A DNA stretch of 64,000 bases from Callorhinus ursinus. Taxonomy: Eukaryota > Chordata > Mammalia > Carnivora > Otariidae. A program made the translations under genes and the position numbers. Shown here piece by piece: positions 1-9,879 of this stretch; the first letter of the stretch is position 1; each line of letters opens with the position of its first letter. The stretch is taken from the NCBI RefSeq assembly GCF_003265705.1, contig NW_020312785.1, positions 25,060,561 to 25,124,560 of the forward strand, in the 5' to 3' direction. The notes below the pieces were generated by a model. That model searched no databases. It was given only the letters and a program-made list of their open reading frames with translations, and was not told where the DNA came from.

Positions 1-450
1 TTATTAATTCTGTTCCTTTGTTAAAGTTCAGTTGACTATATTTATGTGGGTCAATTTCTGGGTTCTCTATTTCTGGATGTGTTCCACTGCTGTGTCTGTT
101 TTTTTTTTTTTTTTAGCAATAATTGCCTATCTTAATGACAGTAGCTTTATAGTTAAGTCTTGAAATCCAGTAGTATCAGTCCTTCAAATTTGTTTCTATT
201 TATTTATTTTTTCTTTAGATATTGTATTTGCCATTCTGAGTCTTTTGTCTCTCCATATAAAATTTAGGATCAGTTTGTCAATATTGAAAAAAAGAACTGG
301 CTGGGATTTCAATTAGGATTGAATTGAATCTATATATTGAACTGGGAAGAACTAATATCTTAATATTGAGTTTTCTAAACCATGAATATGGAATATCTCT
401 CCCTGTATTTGGCTCTCCTAATTCTTTCATCAGAATTTTGTAATTTTCTT

Positions 451-486
<36 letters not shown>

Positions 487-860
487 GAGAGAGATAGATG
501 ATAGATATATAGATATAGATAGATATAGATATTCTGCAAACTTGCTATAATCTCTTATTAGTTCCAGGAGTTATTTTGTCATTTTTGAATTTTCTACATT
601 GGTGATTATATTATCTAGAAATAAAGATGGTTTTATTTTTTCTTTTCAATCTATCTAAACTTGTTTCCTTTTCTTACCTTACTGCATTAGCTAGAATATC
701 CAGTATGATATGGAGAAGAAGTGGCAAAAGAGAACATCCTTGTCTTGTACCTAATCTTAGTGGAAAGGATTTAAGTTTCTCACCATTAAGTTTGATGTTA
801 TTAACTTACTTTTAAATCATCTGCTATTCTAGTCAATAAAAATTTAGGAAGTTGAAAATT
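1..860 (-). mobile_element. L1 ORF2 fragment, antisense, old and interrupted
   Basis: The plus strand reads as the complement of the L1 reverse-transcriptase region, with landmarks such as the complement of the 'tctatttctgg...ttccactg' and 'acatccttgtcttgt' stretches. The frame is broken throughout, with a T16 run near 99-114 and a TA/GATA microsatellite at 458-535, so no protein survives. The element enters from outside the left edge. It is more diverged than the young L1 copies at 14.5 and 17.4 kb. Confidence 0.8.
456..535. repeat. (TA)n followed by degenerate (GATA)n microsatellite
   Basis: About 15 TA dinucleotides run straight into GATAGAT-type repeats. It lies within the antisense L1 and probably grew from a short tract of that element. 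Confidence 0.9.
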
Positions 861-1499
861 AAAAACAAACTAACCAAATATTTATTTATCTTATTTATTT
901 ATTATATTTCTTACATTAACTTTTATTTTTAGAGATGCTATTTTAAAATAATCTTTTTGATTTAAGAATAAATGTATTTGTTAGGAATGTGTTATTATGC
1001 CATAGCTATAGAGATTATACATTTCCTTGGAAATCAAATAAAATTCACATAAACACTACAAAATAAATTTTCTTTGGAGAAACAAATCTATATTGTATCA
1101 GGAAACAAATTCAGTACATAGAAATAATAAGACTGAACTTCAGATTCTCATGGTAATTTATAAAGCCTCTTTTGTCATTTTCTTTTCAATTAAATGCTAA
1201 TCTAGACATTCCTCAAAGGTTACTTTAAATTATTTGCAAGGGTATGATATCATGCAAAATATTTATTTGGTGGCAAATGGTATTGGAAAAGAGTTATTTC
1301 CCTGATATTCAAAATTTTTATTAATAAGATTAAAATATTAATAAAACACATTAATAACAAATGATGAAGATCCATTCACAGTCTCCCAGGCTAAGTCACT
1401 TTAAAGGTAATACTTGTTATAGCCAAAGATAAGAATAGGTTATTTTGATACTACTCTGTGGAGTCTGTTTAAAATTTACTAAGCAGATTATGAGTATTA
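861..1499. other. AT-rich sequence without assignable element
   Basis: No reading frame, RNA gene or clear repeat family is recognised. A TTTATTTA-rich patch near 880-905 is low-complexity. Confidence 0.5.
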
Positions 1500-1540
1500 G
1501 TGTGTGTGTGTGTTGTGTGTGTATGTGTGTGCACACACTT
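1500..1540. repeat. (TG)n microsatellite
   Basis: Interrupted TG repeats end in GCACACAC. They directly precede the target-site copy of the small L1 insertion that follows. Confidence 0.9.
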
Positions 1541-1670
1541 TAAAATTATGTACAGATATTAAAGAGGGCACATAATGCATGGAGCACTGGGTGTTATACA
1601 CAAACAGTGAATCATGGAACACTACATCAAAAAAATAAAATAAAATAAAATAAAATTATGTACAGGTGTT
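1541..1670 (+). mobile_element. 90-bp 5'-truncated L1 insertion with target-site duplication
   Basis: The body at 1561-1650 is only the terminal L1 3' UTR: AAGAGGGCACATAATG, then the GGAGCACTGGGTGTTATACA block and a TAAAA-rich tail. It is flanked by 20-bp direct repeats, TAAAATTATGTACAGATATT at 1541-1560 and TAAAATTATGTACAGGTGTT at 1651-1670 (18 of 20 identical). Those are the marks of target-primed reverse transcription that stopped after about 90 bases. The same 3' UTR block is present in the L1 copies ending near 15.1 and 18.6 kb. Confidence 0.85.
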
Positions 1671-1724
1671 TCTGCACAATTTCATATAAACTTAACATTC
1701 TGCAAAACTGCACACTATACACAT

Positions 1725-1790
1725 TAAAGTTAAAAGGACTTGTGAAGATATTTTCTTAAAAATAAAATAAAAATAAAAAGACTTGTGGAC
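1725..1790 (+). mobile_element. Possible truncated SINE or A-tail insertion
   Basis: A short piece ending TTCTTAAAAATAAAATAAAAATAA lies between AAAAGGACTTGTG and AAAAAGACTTGTGG. The flanks look like a target-site duplication and the body like the last bases and tail of a retroposon. It is too short to classify with certainty. Confidence 0.4.
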
Positions 1791-1870
1791 TTGAAACCAT
1801 GAAACTCCTAGAAGAAATCAGAGGTAGTAATTTCTTTGACGCCGTCAGTAGAAACATTTTTCTAGATATT
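1788..1870 (+). pseudogene. L1 ORF2 C-terminal fragment, sense
   Basis: The stretch CATGAAACTCCTAGAAGAAA followed by a diverged 'agtaatttctttgac' and 'acatttttctagat' matches, as I remember it, the carboxy-terminal region of L1 ORF2. About 80 bp survive. It abuts the old L1M region to the right and is probably a separate fragment. Confidence 0.6.
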
Positions 1871-2566
1871 TTAAAATAATTTCAACTTTACAAATTTCGA
1901 ACTGATAGAGATAAAACAGGGAGTTACCATATACCCCTAACATAGTTTTTTTATATGATCTTATATCACCATGATACATTTGTCATATTAAGAAATAAAT
2001 ATTGGTATGTTACTATAACTAAACTAAAATCTTCCCTCAGATTTCAGGTTTTCAACTAATTGCCTTCTTAAGTTCCAGGATCCAATCCAGGATAGCACAT
2101 TGAATTTAATTATCACGTTTGTTGGTCTCCTCTGGTCTGTAATAGTTTCTCAGTAGTTCCTTGTTTCCAATGACCTTGACACTTTAGCAGAAATGGTCAG
2201 ATATTTTTGTAGTACCCTCAATTTGAATTTGAATTTGCCTGATGTGTTCCTTGTAACTAGGGTTAGTTATTTCGCATGTGTTTTGTTTTGTTTTGTTTTG
2301 CCAGAACACCTAGAAATAACGTGCTATTCTGATCACATAATATCAAGGATACATGACTTATCCTTGATCACTCAACTGAAGCAGAGTTTGTAACATCTCT
2401 TTGTTATAGCTACTGTTTCTTTCCCCAGGTCCAAACTGGAAGACTTAGGAAGAAAGTTACTGTGAGTGACATTCCTAAAAGGTGGAGATTTATGTTTCAC
2501 TTTCTTGCGGGTAGTAACTAAATAAATCATTTTTTAAAGTTCTACACAGGAAATTTGTCTATTCTC

Positions 2567-2602
2567 TTATTTTTTATTTATTTATTTATTTATTTATTTA
2601 TC
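2567..2602. repeat. (TTTA)n tract
   Basis: About eight TTTA units lie within the old L1M element. Confidence 0.9.
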
Positions 2603-2846
2603 CAATCATTCATTTCTATCAGTATGGACTTATATATATTTATTTTATACTTTTGGTTGTACTCCAATACTATTTTGTTCATTATGTTACTCAAATTGTT
2701 CCAGTTTAGTCTTTGGGAACTCTTTCAGTTGGCTCCTGGATCCCTTTGACAATGCCCCTTTCTTTTTAGCACTTTATTTGCTTTGTGGTGGTACAAAGTG
2801 ATCCAGATTCATTGCATTTCCCCTGTCCCAGCCATTTCTCCAAAAG

Positions 2847-3075
2847 CTCCTAATTCTTTTTTTTTTTTTTTTTAAGATTTTATTTATTTATTTGACGGAG
2901 AGAGAGAGTTAGCCAGAGCAGGAACACAAGCGCGGGAGTGGGAGAGGGAGAAGCAGGCCTCCTGCCGAGCAGGGAGCCCAGTGCGGGGCTCGATCCCAGG
3001 ACCCTGGGATCATGACCTGAGCCGAAAGCAGATGCCCAATGACTGAGCCACCCAGGCGCCCCTCCTAATTCTTTT
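2847..3075 (-). mobile_element. CAN-SINE, antisense, with target-site duplication
   Basis: The body at 2861-3061 starts with T-rich sequence and AAGATTTTATTTATTT and ends with the complement of the SINE head (GAGCCACCCAGGCGCCCC). A 14-bp duplication CTCCTAATTCTTTT lies at 2847-2860 and 3062-3075. Identity to the head and body consensus is high, so the insertion is fairly recent within the carnivore lineage. Confidence 0.95.
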
Positions 3076-3243
3076 TATAGGAGAAGTGAACTCAAAATCA
3101 AGATATATGAGGTTTATGTATGTGTATTGCTAGTAGGCTGTCACTAATTCCAGGCCCATACATATATATCTAGCAACTATGTGTATATATACTATCCTAC
3201 ATACAACTATGTGTATATATACTATACATACATTTCTGTAATT

Positions 3244-3253
3244 GTAGATAGAT

Positions 3254-3295
<42 letters not shown>

Positions 3296-3320
3296 CAGAT
3301 AGATAGATAGATAGACAGAT
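3244..3320. repeat. (GATA)n microsatellite
   Basis: Roughly 18 GATA units are interrupted by GACA units. The apparent minus-strand frame rich in Tyr, Leu and Ser across it is a by-product of the repeat. Confidence 0.95.
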
Positions 3321-3660
3321 CAACATTCAGATTAAAGTCTCCATCTCTAATCCCATACCACAGTTTCATTTTAGCCTTCCCTTCTTGCTTATTTATAACT
3401 TCCCTCTCTGACAGAAACAAATCTAGCTCTCACCTTTCACCATCCATTTACTTGTTGGTTCATTCTCAGTATAGCTCCAAATCAGGTTCAGAATTGCTAA
3501 CTCAAACCCCTGTAAGAAATTTATCATTTATACTACAGGGCTATGCAGTTCCTTTTGTCTTTAGCCTTACAATTTCCTATCAAAACACATTTTCAAAAGT
3601 TGCTTAGGGCAGAGCCTTTTTCTTCTTCACTGGTTTTCAGCCTTTTACATGAAAATTTCT

Positions 3661-4229
3661 ATACACACAAAGCATCTCCTTTAATTGTGAGAAAAATTGC
3701 TTCTGATTACTTCAAATAATAACACATTGTAAAAAAAAAAATAGCATATTAACCAAGAGGTTACTATATAATTCTTCTATTTGCCAGGTGAGAATGAAGT
3801 AATTTTCATCAAAGCACATAATTTAAACCAGAACAGATGGTGCTATGTGATTCAGGTATTGACTGATTTATACATTCTAGGGAATTAGTGAAAGTCATAG
3901 ACAAGTATGGCTAAGCTATGTGAGTATGTCCTGATTCTGTATGCAGGTTCTTTTTCCTGTAGCATGTGGTCATTAACTGATCAGCCATTTCCATTCTATC
4001 ATCTGATTCCAAACTGCATTGGAAGAGTTGGTATTATATATGAAGATTTTTATTTTATTTTATACTATATGATTTTCTCTAAGAATTCCTCCATTGTCTT
4101 TTCACATCAAGTGACATATTGATGTACAGTTAATTGATGATTACCTAATGGTATAATTCTTTTTTTGCTTTTTTCCTAATGATGTAATGTTTTTATTCCA
4201 CAGATATTGGTAAATTATCTATAAAATGC
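3661..4229. other. No assignable feature
   Basis: AT-rich sequence with a short A12 run near 3730. No gene or clear repeat is seen. Confidence 0.45.
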
Positions 4230-4800
4230 TGTTTTAGGTAGTTTTCTACTGCTGTGTAGCAAATTACTATAAACTTAGAAGCTTAAAAAGAATACCTATC
4301 TATTATCTTACTGTCTATGAAGCAGGCTCTCTTCTCAGGGTTTCACGAGGCTATAAAAAGGGTGTCATCTGGGCTGCATTCTCATCTAGAGACTCAATAA
4401 TGAAAGGACTCCCTTCCTAAGCTCATATAGGCAGTTGACCAAATTTATGCCCTTGTGACTATATGACTAAGGACCACTCCATTTTATTGGCTGTTGACTG
4501 GAGGTCAATCTCAGATCCTAGAGGCAACTCCCACACTGTCTTACATCATGGCCCTCTCCATAGGCAGTTTCTTTCTTCAAGACCAATGAGAGCATCTCTT
4601 CTTCCAGGCTGCCAAGGCAGAGACCTATATAATGTAACATAATCAGAGGATTGGCATCCACACCTTTATCATATTCTATTGATAAGAAGCAATCCCAAGG
4701 CTCTGCTCCTAATCAGGAGATAAACGGATTATACAAGAGTGTGGCTCATGAAGGGTCTGGGGCACGGGATCAACTAATGGTGTGTCTGCCACATTATTGT
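4230..4800 (-). mobile_element. Old LTR-like repeat, antisense
   Basis: The order of blocks (gtgtagcaaattactataaacttag, cagggtttcacgaggct, gggctgcattctcatct, ggccctctccatagg, catattctattgataagaagcaa, ggattatacaagagtgtg) matches my memory of a common mammalian LTR-type repeat of the MaLR/ERVL kind read in reverse. The subfamily is uncertain. No target-site duplication was found. Confidence 0.5.
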
Positions 4801-4984
4801 TGTGGACGTTAGGGTAAATATACACACTCTCACTAATTATAAATTTTTCTATCTAGTAAGGCAGCAGATAACAACAAAGTAAACAAGACATAAAAATAAT
4901 TACAAATATCAATGTATTACACAGCAGAAATAAACAGGCTACTAAGAAAGATAATAATGTAGGGAAAATCTACTTCAGATGGAC

Positions 4985-5425
4985 TAGTGTTGAATGGCTT
5001 TTGGAAGTCATGCAACATTCTGAGGACTGAGACCTAAAGGATGAGAAAGAACTCACCATGAGAAGAACAACAAAGGGAAGAGGGGCAGAGTGTTTCAGAC
5101 AGAAGAAATAGAATAATCCTACAAGTGGATGGGTGGAGTGACTTGCCTGAGAAGCTGCAATAAGGCATGTGTAACATGAGTATAATGAAAGAAGGACATG
5201 GATATATGAGACCATTCATAGATTTTGAGACTAAGAAATGAGTTTACATTTTATTTTAAGAGCAATGGGTATCTGTGTGTGGGAAAAGTGGCATGATCTG
5301 ATTTACAAAAGAATAATCTTCCTCTGTTAAATAGGAAATGGTTGGAAGAATAGATGAGGAATGACCAATTAGGAGGTTATTATATTATTTCAGACAAAAA
5401 TGGCTGAGGGTTGGCCAAGAATGGT
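4985..5425 (-). mobile_element. L2-related LINE fragment, antisense
   Basis: Diverged matches to the complement of the L2 3' portion include 'gactgagacctaaaggatgagaa', 'agagcaatgggtatctg', 'gtggcatgatctgatttac' and 'ccaattaggaggttatta'. It is an old element without surviving coding capacity. The two overlapping minus-strand reading frames at 4970-5219 are chance. Confidence 0.5.
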
Positions 5426-5567
5426 GACAGATGACACAAATGAGGTATATAGACTCAAAATACATGCTCAAGGTAGAGTATATGGATTTGATCTAAGTTT
5501 TAGATTATAATACATCAAAATTAAAATATTGAATGCACATATCTGGACCTCAGAAAAGACATTTAGA

Positions 5568-5926
5568 AAATTTTTATTTTATTTTATTATGTTATTTTAT
5601 TAGGATCCACACTCAGCATGGAGCCCAATGTGGGGCTTGAATTTATGACCCAGAGATCAAGACATGAACTGTGATCAAGAGCTAGATGCTTGGGTCGTCT
5701 GGGTAACCCAGTTGTTAAGCGTCTTCCTTAGGCTCAAGTCATGATCCCAGGGTCCTGGGGTCAGGCTCCCTGCTCGGTGGGAGGCCTGCTTCTCCCTCCC
5801 CCACTCACCCTGCATGTGTTCCCTCTCTCGCTGCCTCTCTCTCTCTCTCTCTGTCAAATAAATAAATAAAATCTTTAAAAAAAAGCGTCAGATGCTACCC
5901 AGGTGACTGAGCTACTCAGGTGCCCC
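5568..5926 (-). mobile_element. Older CAN-SINE, antisense, interrupted by a younger SINE
   Basis: The left part (5568-5690) runs from a TTTTATTTTATT tail to a diverged body, and the right part (5897-5926) ends with the complement of the SINE head, CAGGTGCCCC. The two halves join if the plus-strand SINE between them is removed. Confidence 0.85.
5684..5896 (+). mobile_element. CAN-SINE, sense, inserted inside another SINE
   Basis: The head GTCGTCTGGGTAACCCAGTT is followed by a CT-rich body, (CT)n, AAATAAATAAATAAAATC and an A tail. It is flanked by AGATGCT at 5684-5690 and 5890-5896, probably part of a longer diverged target-site duplication. The nesting gives an order of insertion, the antisense SINE first. 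Confidence 0.85.
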
Positions 5927-6264
5927 AATATTTAGATAATATTTAAAGCCATGAGAAAAGCAACTATCACTTAGGGAAATGTTCATGTAAAGAAGTGGGC
6001 CTAGCATCCTTATAGTAAATGCTCAATGGGTTAAGAGTATGTAGCAATAGAATATGGCTAACATTGGCTAGTAAGTTGGGAAGAGAAAAAACAAGAAAAT
6101 ATGAAATCACGAGGACAAGAGAGGGTTAGTTTTCCCACTGAAGGAAACAAACATAAACAAACATGTCTTCTGCAACCAAAAGATGCATAACATGAGGACA
6201 GACTATCTCTGTATCATATTTGGGCAATTTTCACAGTATTTCAAACTTTTTCATTATTATATTT
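5927..6264. other. No assignable feature
   Basis: Mixed sequence between the nested SINEs and the Tigger remnant. No gene or repeat is recognised. Confidence 0.4.
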
Positions 6265-7106
6265 GTTGTAGTGAACTATGATCAATTATCTTTAATGTTC
6301 CTATTGTAGTTGTTTTGCAGCATCATGAAACCACACTCATATAAGATAGTGAACTTAATTGATAAATGTGTGTGTACCCGACTGCTCCACTGACCAGTCT
6401 TGGGTCTCCCTATTCCCTGAGACACAGTAATATTGAAATTAGGCCAATTAATAACCCTACAATGCCTTCTAAGTGTTAAAGTGAAAGGAAGAGTCACACA
6501 TCTCTCACTGTAAATCAAAAGCTAGAAATGATTAAACTTAGTGAGGAAGGCATGTCAAAAGCTGAGATAGCCTAAAAGCTAGGCCTCTTGCACCAGTTAG
6601 TCAAGTTGTGAATGCAAAATAAAAGTTCTTGAAAGAAATTAAGTACCATTCCAGTGGACACATAAATAAGAAAGTGAAACAGCCTTATTGCTGATACAGA
6701 GAAGTTTTTAGTGGTCTGGATAGAACATCAAATCAGCTACAACATTCTCTTAAATCAAAGTCTAATTTAGAGCAAAGCACTAAGTTTCTTCGATACATAT
6801 GATTACATGAAGGCTGAGAGAGGTAAAGAAGCTGCAGAAGAAAAGTTGGAAACTAGCAGAAGTTTAAGGAAGGAAGCCATTTGTATTAAGATAGAAGTGG
6901 AAGGTGAAGGAGCGATTGCTAATGTAGAAGCCGCATTAAGTTACCCACACCTAGCTAAGATGATTAGCAAGGTGACTACACCAAACCACAAATTTTCAAT
7001 GTAGATGAAACTACCATCTATTGGAAGATGCCGTCTAGGATTTTCATAGCTAGAGAGGGGAAGCCAATAGTGGAACATGCAAAACCATCTCAGTGGGCAG
7101 AATTTT
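6265..7106 (+). mobile_element. Tigger (pogo-type) DNA transposon, 5' half
   Basis: A non-coding leader at 6265-6460 is followed by a decayed transposase. The nucleotide order closely follows the Tigger1 consensus as I know it, including 'taaatcaaaagctagaaatgattaaactta', 'aaagctaggcctcttgcacc', 'gaagttttagtggtctggatagaa' and 'atgaaggctgagagaggt'. The 3' half is missing and the sequence switches to ERVL-type pol near 7107. The left inverted repeat is not clearly preserved. Confidence 0.85.
6462..7075 (+). pseudogene. Tigger transposase remnant
   Basis: This is the N-terminal part of a pogo-family (Tc1/mariner superfamily) transposase, which in the intact family cuts and pastes its own element using a CENP-B-like DNA-binding domain and a DDE catalytic domain. 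The helix-turn-helix region is recognisable in the nucleotide sequence, followed by an open stretch at 6807-7004 beginning MKAERGKEAAEEKLETSR and containing VEAALSYPHLAKMI. Several frameshifts and stops separate the pieces. The catalytic DDE region lies beyond the break and is absent. It is non-functional. Related domesticated proteins (TIGD, CENPB) exist in mammals, but nothing here looks maintained. Confidence 0.85.
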
Positions 7107-8620
7107 AAGCAGTGGATATGGCTACCTACCTACTTTATCACTGTGGTGATGGCCAATGCTATAGAAGTATGCCCATTAATGAGAAATATCCAAAAATTTT
7201 GTTAGATAGTCAAGGACTAAGTAAAAGAGGACTGGAGGATTGATGACAAAAGTGTCTGATGAAGAATGTGGCCTCTGGAATGGGCAGGTAGTTGAGGCTT
7301 TTGTGTCCCATATAAATGTTCATCACATAAATCTACTACAGACAGGGTGTCACTAATTACATAGACATCTTGTCCATTTAGCGCCCAACCTCTTTTACCA
7401 GACACTGCAGTGTTTGGTCAATGGGTTCATGTAAAAATTAGTCAGGGTAGCACAGGTAGATGTTATGTACAGCCTATAATATCACCCCTCAACACAACTG
7501 ATTTGGTTTCAGAAGTGTTGAGTACACAAACCACCAATACCAGAGGCCATTACTGAACCATTAATATGGCGCCATTACCTGGGCAAACAGCTGGTAGACT
7601 GATTACAGAGGAACATTTTATCGAGAAGGCATCAGCAGATTCTCAATTAATGAACAGTAATACAGGATATTGATTTGCTTTCCCTTCATGCAATGTTTTT
7701 CCTACTTATCCTCAGTGAATTACTTAAGTTGCTTATCTGTTATCACAGTAAGACAAACTACATTTCTTCTATCAAAGAATTCATTTTTATAGCCAAAATG
7801 GGGCATCAAAAAAGTACAGCCAATGGTGTTTTTGGTCTTACCATGTGCCTCATGAACCAAAAACACCTGGCCTGATAAAATGCTGGAATCTCCTACTGAG
7901 AATATATTATGATGAGGGCATTGTCTTACAGGATGTGTTCTTATTTTATGGTGTTTCACCTAAGCCAGAATATACTGATCCAGAACACAAGAGGATTCAG
8001 TAGAACTGATTATTCTTTCTATGATACCAAATTTCCACAAGTTTGAGTCAGAATAATTGTCCTCCTGAAGTGCAAGTTAAGACTGCTACCTTGCCATGTA
8101 AGTCTTTTCATACTCCTGACCCAATAAAGGAGTGACTTTCTGGCATAATTGATCCTGATTATCAGGAAAAAAAATCAGATTGTTGCTACCTAAGATGACA
8201 AAGAGACCTGTGAGTAATCCACAGAATTGTCTGGGGGATTCTCTTAAAAATTTCATTTCAATAGTAAAGTTTAAAGGAAGCCTATCACAATTGGATAAGG
8301 CAAGGTCACTGAGCTTTCATAGCTTCAACAACTAGTTGAAGTGATGGCTGAGGGAAATGGCATGGTTAGTGGAAAAGGAACTTATGTATTTCAATTAAGA
8401 TTTCATGATCAGTCACAGAAACAAGCCTTTAAGTAGATATGTGTATTTTTCTTTCTTGTTTCTTAATTATATATTTGTATATAACCACTTTTTGCCTATT
8501 CCCTTTTCCCTCTTACTTTCTAAGAATATGAATGTGGTTAACTTTAGAATGTCATCCCTAAGTTATAGATTTTCTAGGTAATAATCCTCAAACTTTAATA
8601 AAATAAAAAAAAACACTCTG
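7107..8620 (+). pseudogene. ERVL-type endogenous retrovirus pol remnant (RNase H / integrase end)
   Basis: The order of conserved nucleotide blocks follows the last third of ERVL pol and the short non-coding 3' segment after it. A block around 7255-7310 corresponds to the region upstream of the integrase zinc-binding domain, 7560-7720 to the integrase core, 7820-7880 to later core, and 8060-8240 to the C-terminal domain. The reading frame is destroyed by many stops, frameshifts and internal deletions; the longest open stretch is about 65 codons. No LTR was recognised directly 3' of it. ERVL elements lack an env gene, and none is seen. It is non-functional. Confidence 0.75.
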
Positions 8621-8829
8621 TAGGAAAAATTCTCATGAACTCCTCTATATCTCTGTGCCAGGTAAAGTTTTCAAGGGTAATCTGATTTCAACATAATTTA
8701 TTCTATTCCCCTTTGCCACAGATCCTATGATGTTGCATATATTTATCTCTAAGACTGACAAAGGTATGACAATTGGTATTGCATTACTCAACTCCATTAA
8801 AAAAAAAAAAAACTACATATGTTTCACTG

Positions 8830-9300
8830 TTACTTATCCCAGAAAATCCACTATTGCCTCTCAGAGCTGAAATGTTGTGCCCAGCATGGCCCTTCTCCCT
8901 TTCTAACTTTATTCCCGTCACACACCTCGTCACTTCATACAGGAACAACATGGGACTACTGTTCTTTATCCAAATACCCCATGCACTGTTAGTCTCTGAC
9001 CCCCCCAACACACCTGCTGACTGCTTAAACTGCCAGTTATCACCAAATTCATCCTCTCACTCATGAAATGCACAATGTGAAATCCAGATCAACTCTTAAC
9101 TCTCAGAGAACTTCTGGATCCCTTTAGCAGAATAAATCATTCCTTTGTTTGTTTTTCCATAACACATTTATCACTAATTATAAAAAGATAGTGACTGAAA
9201 AGATGAACACACATCTGCATTGGGAATTATCATATATTCATTATTGTATTCTCATTGTTTAACACATATATAACATGAGATGGCTGCATTAATGAATTAG
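8830..9300 (+). mobile_element. L2 LINE 3' fragment, sense
   Basis: Diverged matches to the L2 3' end include 'catggcccttctccctttctaactttattcc', the 'ccataacacatttatcactaat' segment, and a terminal 'gtattctcattgtttaacaca...ttaatgaattag'. It is old, with no coding capacity. Confidence 0.5.
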
Positions 9301-9394
9301 TTTATAATCATATGGAAGTATTACAACATAGTGGCCTAAGCAGAGATAAATATCAATGGTAGAGCAAAGTGAGTGGTTAAAGGCAGTGAGACAC

Positions 9395-9544
9395 TGCACA
9401 AATTATATAATCTCTATAATCCTCAGTTTTCCTAAATGTAAAATGAGCATAACTGAATCTACTTCATCAATTTGTAGTGAAGATGAAGTGAGAAAATCTG
9501 CACATAACTCTGGGCAATGATATTTTTCAGTGTATATCACCTAT
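9395..9544 (+). mobile_element. MIR SINE fragment, sense
   Basis: The core 'cctcagttttcctaaatgtaaaatgagcataa' is the MIR CCTCAGTTTCCTCATCTGTAAAATGG segment. The right end is part of a 52-bp tandem duplication. Confidence 0.7.
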
Positions 9545-9596
9545 AAAATCTGCACATGATTCTGGGCAATAATATTTTTCAGTAAATATCACCTAT
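9493..9596. repeat. 52-bp tandem duplication
   Basis: Copy 1 at 9493-9544 and copy 2 at 9545-9596 both begin AAAATCTGCACAT and end ATATCACCTAT, with only a handful of differences. Confidence 0.9.
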
Positions 9597-9629
9597 AAAA
9601 ACAATTACTACAATTACCAGGTTTATCAG

Positions 9630-9870
9630 GAGCATGTTATTGTGATTAAGTACACAGATCTTGGAGACACTTGTTTGGATGAAAGTCCCACTCTGTCCTT
9701 CACCAGCTGAATAACGTTGGGCAAGTCATTTTAGTCTCAGATCCTCATTTTTAGAAAACCATAATAGTACCAACTTCATAAGGTTTTTGTGACAATTAAT
9801 ACACACAAGATACTTGGATAGAATCTGAAAACAATAAATACTAAATGATTAGCTCTTATAACTAAACCTA
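9630..9870 (+). mobile_element. MIR SINE, nearly full length, sense
   Basis: MIR landmarks appear in order: 'gtgattaagtacacagatcttggag', 'gctgaataacgttgggcaagtcatttta', 'tcctcatttttagaaaaccataatagtacc', 'ttcataaggtttttgtgacaattaata' and 'caataaatacta'. It is an ancient tRNA-derived SINE shared across mammals. Confidence 0.85.
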
Positions 9871-9879
9871 GACTAAATT

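Larger units (their letters stand above)
1871..3660 (-). mobile_element. Ancient L1M-type 3' region, antisense, split by a SINE
   Basis: Landmarks of an old mammalian L1 3' region are present: a diverged 'aatttcaactttacaaa' head, 'ttccaggatccaatccagga', 'ccttgtttccaatgaccttgacact', 'gaactctttcagttggctcctgg' and 'ttagccttcccttcttgcttatttataac'. The minus orientation is inferred from the resemblance of the left end to the complement of L1M 3' termini. A CAN-SINE at 2861-3061 interrupts it. TTTTG, TTTA and GATA tracts have expanded inside. The exact subfamily is not assigned. Confidence 0.6.

Noticed and set aside
3130..3420. 96-codon minus-strand frame rich in Tyr, Leu and Ser
   Set aside because: The composition comes from the (GATA)n microsatellite.
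9493..9596. Possible CRISPR-like repeat
   Set aside because: It is two adjacent copies with no spacers in a vertebrate genome, so a simple tandem duplication.
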